Notes under the pieces: model-generated
Told to the model about the DNA's origin: nothing
What the model saw: only the letters and a program-made list of their open reading frames with translations
Databases searched by the model: none
Translations under genes and position numbers: made by a program
In this document: positions 6,926 through 13,572 of the stretch, piece after piece
How the letters are laid out: every line of letters starts with the position of its first letter
Numbering within the stretch: the first letter of the stretch is position 1
Assembly (NCBI GenBank): GCA_964453035.1
Contig: CAYVOX010000061.1
Coordinates: 1 to 16,932, forward strand
DNA length: 16,932 nucleotides
Source of the DNA: CAYVOX01 sp964453035
GTDB lineage: Bacteria > Chloroflexota > Anaerolineae > Anaerolineales > Anaerolineaceae
Direction: 5' to 3'

Positions 6926-8428
6926 ATGTCTCGCTGCGACCGTCTTGCGTTACTGATCAGTCTTTGGGCGGTGCTGGCAGCAGTTGGCTTTAGCGAGCAG
7001 GTTTTTGAATCCATTCCCCACATCGAAGACGAATTCACCTACGTCTGGCAGGCTCAGGCCGTCGTCGGAGGGCATGCCATTCTACCTTCCCCACCCTGCG
7101 GAAGCTGCTTCACGGTGCCGTTTGTCATTGATTTTCAGGGGAACCGCTTTGGAAAATATCCTCTCGGCTACCCGGTGGTTCTGGCAGCGGGGTTAAAACT
7201 CGGCGCTCGCCACCTGGTCAATCCAATATTAAGCGGCTTCAGCCTCTGGCTGATGTATCTCCTCATCAAGAAAGTGACAGATGAGAAAAGCGCCTTGCTG
7301 GCAAGCCTGCTCACGCTCGTTTCCCCGTTCTTCCTGATGAATTCCAGCAATTTACTTTCACACGCCTGGTCGCTGTTTTTAAGCGCCGGGCTGGCTAACG
7401 CCTGGCTGGATACCGTCTCACCCGCACCCAGGCGCCCCCGTCTAAGCGCCGCGGTTGCGGCATTGTGCCTGGGCGCGCTTGCGCTCACCCGCCCGCTCAC
7501 CGCGCTTGGCGTTGCGCTGCCGTTTGGCGTGCACGGGCTGTATATACTGGCCATGGGCAACCGCTCCACCAGGCTGCGCGTGGCGGGTATTGGCCTGCTG
7601 GCTGCAATGATAGCCTCGCTTCACCTGCTATGGCAATTCGCGCTCACCGGCAACGCCCTGCTCAACCCCTACACCCTGTGGTGGGAAAAAGACGCCCTCG
7701 GTTTTGGAAGCCAGGTGGGTTACCAGCCCGGCGGATACCATCTGGGCGATGTTTTCGTCAACATGGCAACCAGCCTGCGAACAGGTGCCAGCGACCTGTT
7801 CGGCTGGCCCTACCTTTCCTGGATTTTCTTGCCTTTTGGAGTCGCGGCACTCAGGCGAAACAAACCGGCACTGCTGGTCAGCTCAGTCTTCCTCTCGCTG
7901 GTTCTGGCTTACACGCTGTACTGGTCAGCCTCCTGGCTTTACGGGCCGCGGTATTACTACGAAGGCCTGTTCAGCCTGACGTTGCTCAGCGCGGCTGGCA
8001 TCCGCAGCCTTGCAAACCGCGGCGGCAATTCCCAGCTTCTCAGGGTGGGAGAATTCATCCTTTCGCGCCGGTCAGCTTTGATGGCTGCGCTGGTTGCGGT
8101 GCTGATCGCTGTCAACCTGCTGGTTTACCTGCCTGGACGAGCCGCCAGCCTTTCCCATTTATACGGCGTCACACGTAAAAACCTCGAGGTTTTTTCAAGC
8201 CCTCAGGCGTTAGCCGCAACGCCCGCGCTTCTCATCATCCACGCGCAGAACTGGAACGAATATTATCAATTTTTAGAGCTGGGGGATGCATATCTGCAAG
8301 GTCCGTATCTCATTGCCGTCAATCAGGGGGAGGGTGGCAACCTGCTGCTCGCCTCGCAGTACCCTGAAAGAACGGTAATCCATTACTACCCGGATTCGCC
8401 CGGAAAAATCAACTTCTCGCCGCGCTGA
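6926..8428 (+). CDS. GT-C fold (family 39/ArnT-like) membrane glycosyltransferase
   Basis: A 500-residue polytopic membrane protein, roughly ten or more hydrophobic segments. The first extracytoplasmic loop has HIEDEFTYVWQAQAVVGG (32-49); the acidic Asp35-Glu36 pair after the first helix is the usual catalytic site of GT-C enzymes. FGKYPLGYPVVLAAG (75-89) is also characteristic of the family-39 group. Such enzymes transfer sugars from polyprenyl-phosphate donors to lipids, glycans or proteins on the outer face of the membrane; donor and acceptor cannot be told. A Cys-Gly-Ser-Cys pair (58-61) in the first loop could form a disulfide. It follows rimO by 6 bp, probably in the same transcript, and faces the CopD-like gene with only 13 bp between stops. 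It could also be annotated simply as a membrane protein of unknown function. Confidence 0.75.
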   Translation: MSRCDRLALLISLWAVLAAVGFSEQVFESIPHIEDEFTYVWQAQAVVGGHAILPSPPCGSCFTVPFVIDFQGNRFGKYPLGYPVVLAAGLKLGARHLVNPILSGFSLWLMYLLIKKVTDEKSALLASLLTLVSPFFLMNSSNLLSHAWSLFLSAGLANAWLDTVSPAPRRPRLSAAVAALCLGALALTRPLTALGVALPFGVHGLYILAMGNRSTRLRVAGIGLLAAMIASLHLLWQFALTGNALLNPYTLWWEKDALGFGSQVGYQPGGYHLGDVFVNMATSLRTGASDLFGWPYLSWIFLPFGVAALRRNKPALLVSSVFLSLVLAYTLYWSASWLYGPRYYYEGLFSLTLLSAAGIRSLANRGGNSQLLRVGEFILSRRSALMAALVAVLIAVNLLVYLPGRAASLSHLYGVTRKNLEVFSSPQALAATPALLIIHAQNWNEYYQFLELGDAYLQGPYLIAVNQGEGGNLLLASQYPERTVIHYYPDSPGKINFSPR

Positions 8429-8441
8429 ATTAAGATGGGGT

Positions 8442-8957
8442 TTAACTGGCTCTCGCCCAGGCCGTCAGCAGCAAAATAATCATCGCCATCACCAGGTTAA
8501 CGCGCAGCAACCAGGCTTCGCGCCTTTCAAGCGTCCGCAGGCGACCCGGGTCATCCAGCTTGCCAGCTTTCATCAGCAGCGCCAGGCGGTTCAGCGCAGG
8601 CAGCAACCCCCAGGTGATGTAAGCACTTAAAGCCACCATCACGCCAACAGCCAGGTGCTTGATAAGGATGGCGCTGGCCCACGGAGAGTTAATCGCCAGG
8701 AAGCCTTCGTAACGGGGATGAGCGCTCATCTGGAACATGCCCGTAACCGCCAGCACGCCCAGGGAAAACCATCCCAGGCGCTGCAGGCGCGCTTCAAGGC
8801 GCATCAAGAAGGCGCTGTAAACATCCGAATTAAGCACACCGCGAGCGGCAGGCAGCACAAAGAGCGCTAAAGCTGCCAGCCCGCCAATCCAGACCACCGT
8901 GGCAAGCATGTGCAGCCAGTATAAGAGTGTCAATATCCAGGGTTGCGGTGTTTCCAC
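8442..8957 (-). CDS. CopD-like four-helix membrane protein
   Basis: A 171-residue protein with four predicted membrane helices (about 8-35, 62-78, 95-118 and 148-168). LYWLHMLATVVWIGGLAALA (12-31) matches the first helix of the CopD (copper resistance D) family. His16 and His101 (ILIKHLAVG) lie in helices 1 and 3 at positions where related proteins bind heme or copper. The exact role is unknown; HemJ-like heme proteins share the helix-1 pattern. The start is GTG at 8957, only 4 bp after the stop of the TPR gene, with no recognisable ribosome site, so translation is probably coupled to it. Its 3' end meets the glycosyltransferase gene head-on. Confidence 0.72.
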   Translation of the reverse strand: METPQPWILTLLYWLHMLATVVWIGGLAALALFVLPAARGVLNSDVYSAFLMRLEARLQRLGWFSLGVLAVTGMFQMSAHPRYEGFLAINSPWASAILIKHLAVGVMVALSAYITWGLLPALNRLALLMKAGKLDDPGRLRTLERREAWLLRVNLVMAMIILLLTAWARAS

Positions 8958-8961
8958 GGGG

Positions 8962-10284
8962 TTATTTGGTGGGCGAGGGTGAAGTGGCCGTTGGAGGCGG
9001 CGGAGTTGGCGTTCGGGTAGCCGCGGGTGAAGTCGGTGTGGCGGTGGCGGGCGCCGCTACTGTATTCGAGAGAGTCGCGGTTGGCGCAATCAACGTTCCC
9101 GTCAGGGTGAGCGAAGGGGTAAGGGTGGGCATCTTGGGGGTCGGCGTTTTTGTGGGTGGGTTGCATTTATTCGCCAGCCAGGTCGCCGTTGGCTCTAAGG
9201 TAGAATTGCGTCCCATGGCAAGAATGGATTCGTAAAGCTTCGAAGCTTTACAATAGGCATCATTCTTGAGATATGATTCTGACAGCTTTAACGCTCCGAT
9301 ACGGTAGCGTTCCATGGCCGTCATGCCAGAGCTATCCCGCAGATTGGGCAAATAGGGGGCAACCTGGGAAAAAATCTCAACTACCTTCTCCCAGTTGACG
9401 TCCCAGTAGGCAGCTCCCGTCAGGTAAAGGCGAGCAAAGGTTCGCCAGCTGTCTGCATCGCGGTCGAGAGCGGTGAACTTCTCAGCCTGTGAAAGGTCGT
9501 AGATGCCGCCTTCAAGGTCGGCATACTTGAGCATCTTATCCACGCCTCTGAACCGCAGCGCGATAAAATACATGCCGTCCACATCAACCGGCCTGTATTG
9601 AAGATTGATCTTCCGCAGCCCATCCATGCCGTTAATGGCAGCATCCCAGTTCTTGCCTGCCATTTGCTTCAGGATGAAATTCCACTGCGTGTCTTCATTG
9701 CTCGTATCCGGAGTCGGTTCCACAAATTGGGTGGGTTCCACAGTGGCGGTGGGGTTAGCCTGTTGCGCCAGCGTGAACAATACCTCGGCCAGTTTCTCTT
9801 TAACCCCCGGAAAACTCGGATCAATCGAGATAACATACTCAAAACGTGTTTTGGCAACATCCAGGCGGCCTTCGTTGAGATCTTTCAACCCAAGTTGAAA
9901 TTGCGTGGCAGCTTCCATTGCCACAGCGCTGGCTTGCTGGCCGCGCCGGCTGTTCATGCCGTCCTGGTAGCCAAGCAAACCGCCGAAGGCGATTGCCAGC
10001 AGCACCACCAGTATTCCAATCAGCACCACTCTACCGGTGATTCGTTTAGGTTTTTGCGGTGCAGCCGGCTGCACCGGAGCAGCGTACTGGGGCGGTACAG
10101 CAGGTGGCTGGGTTTGAACCGGAATGGTGGCTCCGGGCTGAACCTGCACGGGCATAGTTTCGCCGGCCCTGGTTGCCAGCGGTTGCGTTTGTTGCAATGG
10201 ATTGATCTGCAATGGTTGAGTCGATTCTCCGGCGCCAGTGTGAATGGGCCGAGTCGCTCCGTTTTGTTCGGGTGATTCAGACAT
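8962..10284 (-). CDS. TPR-like single-pass membrane protein with Thr/Pro-rich extracytoplasmic tail
   Basis: A 440-residue protein with no recognised specific function. Residues 1-83 form a Gln/Pro/Thr-rich, presumably cytoplasmic tail with regularly spaced Thr-x-Pro motifs. One membrane helix lies at about 85-105 (VVLIGILVVLLAIAFGGLLG). Residues 120-175 look like tetratricopeptide helices (FQLGLKDLNEGRLDVAKTRF, then YVISIDPSFPGVKEKLAEVL). After a Thr/Pro linker (178-195) a second all-helical region (200-375) resembles more degenerate TPRs; Cys345 and Cys374 could form a disulfide. The last 65 residues are almost only Thr, Pro, Ala and Ser, a style common in Chloroflexota surface proteins. 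The -10 box 7 nt before the ATG implies a leaderless mRNA and supports this start. The CopD-like gene follows after 4 bp. It may act as an envelope scaffold, but that is a guess. Confidence 0.78.
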   Translation of the reverse strand: MSESPEQNGATRPIHTGAGESTQPLQINPLQQTQPLATRAGETMPVQVQPGATIPVQTQPPAVPPQYAAPVQPAAPQKPKRITGRVVLIGILVVLLAIAFGGLLGYQDGMNSRRGQQASAVAMEAATQFQLGLKDLNEGRLDVAKTRFEYVISIDPSFPGVKEKLAEVLFTLAQQANPTATVEPTQFVEPTPDTSNEDTQWNFILKQMAGKNWDAAINGMDGLRKINLQYRPVDVDGMYFIALRFRGVDKMLKYADLEGGIYDLSQAEKFTALDRDADSWRTFARLYLTGAAYWDVNWEKVVEIFSQVAPYLPNLRDSSGMTAMERYRIGALKLSESYLKNDAYCKASKLYESILAMGRNSTLEPTATWLANKCNPPTKTPTPKMPTLTPSLTLTGTLIAPTATLSNTVAAPATATPTSPAATRTPTPPPPTATSPSPTK

Positions 10285-10291
10285 AATCGTT

Positions 10292-10299
10292 ATTATACC
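10292..10299 (-). promoter_or_regulatory. -10 promoter element of the TPR gene, implying a leaderless mRNA
   Basis: GGTATAAT, a consensus TATAAT preceded by GG, with 7 nt between it and the ATG at 10284. It sits in the 28-bp gap after the murJ stop, so the TPR/CopD-like pair can be transcribed on its own. Confidence 0.6.
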
Positions 10300-10312
10300 G
10301 TAGAAAAAACGC

Positions 10313-11845
10313 CTAAAGTTTCATCAAAACGCGCGCTTCAGGCCACACCAGCGGCAAAGCCGCCAGCGCGCCCAGGCCCATCCCACCGACCGCAACGATC
10401 ACCGAGGGCAGAAAGCCGCCTGTTACAGTCGTCACCAGCCAGAACATGGCGCCGCCAACAACCGCCGCAAGAACTCCGCGCGCGAGCGTGCCGCCAAAGG
10501 TGATACCTGTGCCAACTTTTCGGCGTAGCAAGTACAGCAGCAGCACCGCCTGGGAGGTGAACACCAGCGAATCAGCCAGCGCAATCCCCGGCGCGCCGCC
10601 AATCTGGAAAAACCAGCTACCAAACAGGGTGAAAAGCGCCAGGTTAAGCGCCGCCGTCAGCAGGGGAGTGCGCGCATCCTGCTGCGCATAGAACGACCGC
10701 ACCGCCACCTCCAGCAGGGTGTGCCCCACCAGCCCCACCATAAACGCCCGGCTTGACCAGAGCAGCAGCACATCCCCGCGCTCGCCCAGGTTGAAAACCA
10801 GGTTCAGCAGCGACTGGATTCCCAGCGCCAGAAGCGTTGCAACCGGCAAAGCAAAGCCCAGTAGCACTCTGACAGCCCTCTGGATGGTATCCTTAAATTC
10901 CTGACGTTTCTCAAGCGCAATCAGTTCCGCAAGAGTGGGCAAAAGGGCAATGCCAATTGCCGTTCCCAGCACCGTTTCAGGCACCTGCATTATCATCCAG
11001 CCGTAGGTCAGCGCAGAAACCGAGCCCTCTTCCAATCGCGAGGCCAGGTTATCGCGCACAATAAAGGTCAGTTGAACGCAAAACATGGTCAACAGGCGCG
11101 GCGCCAGCAGTTTTAGCACCCTTTGCACCACAGTCTCGCCCAGCCCCAGGGTTGGACTCCACCTGAATTGAAATTTAACCAGGCCCGGGATCTGGACTCC
11201 CAGGTGCAGCATCGCCCCGAAGATCACCCCGTAAACCAGTCCGTGCACCCCCAGCCCCAGAGTCGGCAGTTGAACGCCGGCAATCACATACCCTTCGGCA
11301 GGTGCCAGGAACACCGCGCCAAAGATTTGCCCCAGGTTGTAAAATATCGGAGCAAGGGCCGGCAGCAAAAAATGCTGGTTCGCCTGCAGCCCGGCCATCA
11401 CCAATCCGCTAATCGAGAAGATGAGCGTGGCAACCAGGTTAAGGCGCATCAACTCAATGACCACGTCTTGCTGCACCGTTTCAAACCCGGGAGCCACCCC
11501 AACTTCCGAGCGCACCAGGGGGTCCGCAAACAGCGCCACCACCACAGCCAGGACGGCTGTAGCCAGAAAAGCCAGGTTGGCGATGTTGGAGAACAACTTC
11601 CAGGCCGCCTTGCGGTTTTGCAGCGTGATCAGCTCGGATAAAACAGGAATGAACGCCATCGCCAGCGCTCCGCCAGAAATCAGCGCGAACAACAGATCCG
11701 GGATGTTGTTGGCGACGTTGAAGGCATCCAGTTCTTTTGATAGCTTGAATTGGTTGGCAATAATCACCTGCCGCAGAATAGCCACCGCCTTATCCACCAG
11801 CAGCAAGCCAGCCAGCATAAGAGAAATACGTGTCAAACGAGACAT
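10313..11845 (-). CDS. murJ: MurJ/MviN-family lipid II flippase
   Basis: A 510-residue, about 14-helix protein of the MVF family of the MOP superfamily; MurJ moves lipid II across the cytoplasmic membrane for peptidoglycan synthesis. Seen: LRQVIIANQF with Arg25, LDAFNVANNIPDLLFAL (39-55), SGGALAMAFIPVLSEL (57-72), VMAGLQANQHFLLPALAPI (149-167), LGTAIGIALLPTLAEL (293-308) and SFYAQQDARTPLLTA (384-398), which is the conserved Y-D-TP motif. By eye it lacks the arginines equivalent to E. coli Arg52 and Arg270 (see findings). The ATG at 11845 gives the usual MurJ length and is fixed by a -10 box 7 nt upstream. The reading frame stays open further upstream, but that part lies antisense to the ABC ATPase gene and is not MurJ-like. 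The TPR gene follows after 28 bp with its own promoter. Confidence 0.9.
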   Translation of the reverse strand: MSRLTRISLMLAGLLLVDKAVAILRQVIIANQFKLSKELDAFNVANNIPDLLFALISGGALAMAFIPVLSELITLQNRKAAWKLFSNIANLAFLATAVLAVVVALFADPLVRSEVGVAPGFETVQQDVVIELMRLNLVATLIFSISGLVMAGLQANQHFLLPALAPIFYNLGQIFGAVFLAPAEGYVIAGVQLPTLGLGVHGLVYGVIFGAMLHLGVQIPGLVKFQFRWSPTLGLGETVVQRVLKLLAPRLLTMFCVQLTFIVRDNLASRLEEGSVSALTYGWMIMQVPETVLGTAIGIALLPTLAELIALEKRQEFKDTIQRAVRVLLGFALPVATLLALGIQSLLNLVFNLGERGDVLLLWSSRAFMVGLVGHTLLEVAVRSFYAQQDARTPLLTAALNLALFTLFGSWFFQIGGAPGIALADSLVFTSQAVLLLYLLRRKVGTGITFGGTLARGVLAAVVGGAMFWLVTTVTGGFLPSVIVAVGGMGLGALAALPLVWPEARVLMKL

Positions 11846-11852
11846 AGGGGCA

Positions 11853-11861
11853 TTTATAGCA
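11853..11861 (-). promoter_or_regulatory. Extended -10 promoter element of murJ, implying a leaderless mRNA
   Basis: TGCTATAAA on the minus strand, an extended -10. Seven nucleotides separate it from the ATG at 11845, so transcription should start at or next to that ATG. It lies back to back with the ABC transporter promoter at 11887-11894. Confidence 0.55.
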
Positions 11862-11886
11862 CATAAAAACGATTCTGCCAAACTGG

Positions 11887-11894
11887 GGTACAAT
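11887..11894 (+). promoter_or_regulatory. Candidate -10 promoter element of the metal ABC transporter
   Basis: GGTACAAT, with transcription expected near 11901, giving a short leader of about 17 nt that contains the GGGAG ribosome site. It is divergent from the murJ promoter. I see no clear palindromic Fur/Zur/MntR-type operator around it. Confidence 0.5.
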
Positions 11895-11907
11895 TCACCT
11901 CGCAACA

Positions 11908-11912
11908 GGGAG
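11908..11912 (+). promoter_or_regulatory. Ribosome binding site that decides the ABC ATPase start
   Basis: GGGAG lies 5 nt before the ATG at 11918. The in-frame GTG at 11912 overlaps this site and would have no properly spaced ribosome site of its own. Confidence 0.6.
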
Positions 11913-11917
11913 TGAAA

Positions 11918-12715
11918 ATGAAAACCACGCCTCTTGAAGAACCCGCACGATTGGAATTTGACCGCGTCACCATCGCTTATAACGGCTCGCCCGCCCTGGA
12001 AGACGTGACGTTTGACGTTCCGCACGGAGCGCAGGTAGCCGTGGTTGGCCCAAACGGCGCTGGTAAATCCACCCTGTTCAAGGCGCTGGTGGGCTTGCTG
12101 CCGGTTAAAAGCGGCACGATCCACATCCACGGGCAGCCGCTCGGAAACCACCAGGATTGCGTCGCCTACATCCCCCAGCGCGAAGAGGTGGACTGGAAGT
12201 TCCCGGTGACCGTTGCAGACGTGGTGATGATGGGCCGCTACGGAAAGTTCGGCTGGTTTGGCCGCCCTTCCAACCGCGACCGAAGAATCGTTTACCGCTG
12301 CCTTGAACAGATGGGGATTGAAAAGCTGCACAATGCAGCCATCGGAGAGCTTTCCGGCGGGCAGCAGCAGCGCGTCTTTCTGGCGCGTGCTTTGGCTCAA
12401 GAGCCGCACATTCTGCTGATGGATGAGCCTTTTAACGGCGTGGACGTTGCCACGCAGGAAACCACCCTGAAGTTGCTGGATGACCTCAAAAAAGAAAAGG
12501 TCACCGTAATGGTTTCAACGCACGACCTCAACCTGGCTGCCACCCGCTTTGAACTAACCCTGCTGCTTAACCACCGCCTGGTCAGCTACGGTCCGCCCGC
12601 TGAGGCTCTCGATGCGCGCCACATTCAATCCGCTTACAGCGGGCATGTGCTGGTGATGGACGGCGCCATCCTGACCGACGAATGTTGCGGCGAAGACCAC
12701 GAGGCGCAACCATGA
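11918..12715 (+). CDS. Manganese/zinc-type ABC transporter ATP-binding protein
   Basis: A 265-residue ABC ATPase of the TroB/MntB/ZnuC family that powers uptake of Mn2+, Zn2+ or Fe2+. Seen: Walker A GPNGAGKST (44-52), Q-loop IPQREEVDWKFPVTV (85-99) followed by VVMMGRYGKFGWF, signature LSGGQQQRV (145-153), Walker B ILLMDEP (165-171) and the H-loop STHDLN (200-205). The VDWKFPVTV and MGRYG segments are typical of the metal-uptake subfamily. The C-terminus carries DECCGEDHE (255-262), a Cys-Cys-His cluster that could bind metal. I chose the ATG at 11918 because of the ribosome site at 11908-11912; GTG 11912 would add two residues. The permease overlaps its stop by ATGA. No periplasmic binding protein gene accompanies the pair. 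The precise metal cannot be assigned. Confidence 0.9.
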   Translation: MKTTPLEEPARLEFDRVTIAYNGSPALEDVTFDVPHGAQVAVVGPNGAGKSTLFKALVGLLPVKSGTIHIHGQPLGNHQDCVAYIPQREEVDWKFPVTVADVVMMGRYGKFGWFGRPSNRDRRIVYRCLEQMGIEKLHNAAIGELSGGQQQRVFLARALAQEPHILLMDEPFNGVDVATQETTLKLLDDLKKEKVTVMVSTHDLNLAATRFELTLLLNHRLVSYGPPAEALDARHIQSAYSGHVLVMDGAILTDECCGEDHEAQP

Positions 12716-13569
12716 TCCTGGACTGGCTGCTCCAACCGTTGAATTATGCCTTTATGCAGCGCGGCCTGTTAGCCGCGGTGATTGTAGGCGTTTTGTGCGC
12801 TGTGATTGGCTGCTATGTGGTGTTGCGCTCGATGGCCTTCCTGGGAGATGCGCTCGCCCACGCCATTTTGCCGGGCGTGGCAATCGCCTACCTGCTGGGC
12901 GGCAGCCTGCTGATTGGCGCGCTGGTCGCAGCCATTGTGGTTGCGCTTGGCATCGGGCTCATCTCGCGCCGCGGAACGATTAAAGAAGATACTGCCATCG
13001 GCATTCTCTTCGCGGCAGCCCTGGCCCTGGGCGTGGCACTCATCAGTAGCATCCGCACCTACGCAGTTGACCTCAGCCACATCCTTTTTGGCAATGTGCT
13101 GGGCGTCAGCCCGGACGACCTGTGGGTGATGCTCATTCTCGGCGCTGGAATTCTGGCGGTCATCATCACGCTGTACCGCCCCTTCCTGGTTATCTCATTT
13201 GACCCCATTCTTGCGCGCACGCTGCGTCTTCCAGCGGAAGGCCTGCGCAGCTTATTGCTCATCCTGCTGGCTGTGACGATTGTGGTATCAATGCAGACAG
13301 TTGGCATTGGTCTGGTCGCCGCCATGCTGGTCACGCCGGGTGCAGCCGCCTACCTGCTCACCCGCCGCCTGCCGGTGATGATGGTCATCGCCGCCGTCAT
13401 CGGAGGATTTTCCAGCCTTACAGGGTTATATTTGAGTTATTACCTCAATATCGTCTCCGGCGCAGCCATTGTTCTGGTTGCGACCGTTATCTTTTTGCTG
13501 GTATTCCTCTTCTCGCCAGAGCGGGGCGTCGCCATCCAGTGGCTCAAAGCCAGGCGCGCTCAACAGTAA
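12712..13569 (+). CDS. Manganese/zinc-type ABC transporter permease
   Basis: A 285-residue integral membrane permease of the ABC-3 (TroC/MntB/ZnuB) family with about eight or nine helices; it forms the channel for the metal ion with the ATPase encoded just before it. Typical segments are YVVLRSMAFLGDALAHAILP (35-54) and DTAIGILFAAALALGVAL (about 93-110). LSHILFGNVLGVSPDDLWV (about 121-139) and QTVGIGLVAAMLVTPGAAA (about 205-223) follow. The ATG at 12712 overlaps the ATPase stop (ATGA) and has GAGG 7 nt before it; the frame extends ten codons further upstream with an Arg-rich sequence that is not part of the family. The 3' end is 3 bp from the convergent lipoprotein gene. Whether Mn, Zn or Fe is carried is undecided. 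Confidence 0.9.
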   Translation: MILDWLLQPLNYAFMQRGLLAAVIVGVLCAVIGCYVVLRSMAFLGDALAHAILPGVAIAYLLGGSLLIGALVAAIVVALGIGLISRRGTIKEDTAIGILFAAALALGVALISSIRTYAVDLSHILFGNVLGVSPDDLWVMLILGAGILAVIITLYRPFLVISFDPILARTLRLPAEGLRSLLLILLAVTIVVSMQTVGIGLVAAMLVTPGAAAYLLTRRLPVMMVIAAVIGGFSSLTGLYLSYYLNIVSGAAIVLVATVIFLLVFLFSPERGVAIQWLKARRAQQ

Positions 13570-13572
13570 GGT

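Noticed and set aside
7465..8178. 237-codon plus-strand frame inside the glycosyltransferase gene
   Set aside because: It is an out-of-frame shadow rich in Arg, Pro and Ala, without a ribosome site or known domain.
8962..9160. Short DNA repeats (TPTPT-type codons) as a possible CRISPR or satellite
   Set aside because: They are in frame, degenerate, and explained by the Thr/Pro-rich protein tail; there is no repeat-spacer pattern.
8927..9235. Val/Gly-rich plus-strand frame opposite the TPR protein tail
   Set aside because: It is the reverse complement of Thr/Pro codons, a typical artefact of low-complexity tails.
11912..11917. GTG start for the ABC ATPase
   Set aside because: It overlaps the ribosome binding site that serves ATG 11918.
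11846..12409. In-frame N-terminal extension of murJ by about 188 residues
   Set aside because: It lies antisense to the ABC ATPase gene, is not membrane-protein-like, and the ATG at 11845 gives normal MurJ length with a -10 box 7 nt upstream.
12682..12711. Earlier ATG for the ABC permease
   Set aside because: It adds an Arg-rich decapeptide inside the ATPase coding region; the ATGA overlap at 12712 with GAGG upstream is the standard arrangement.
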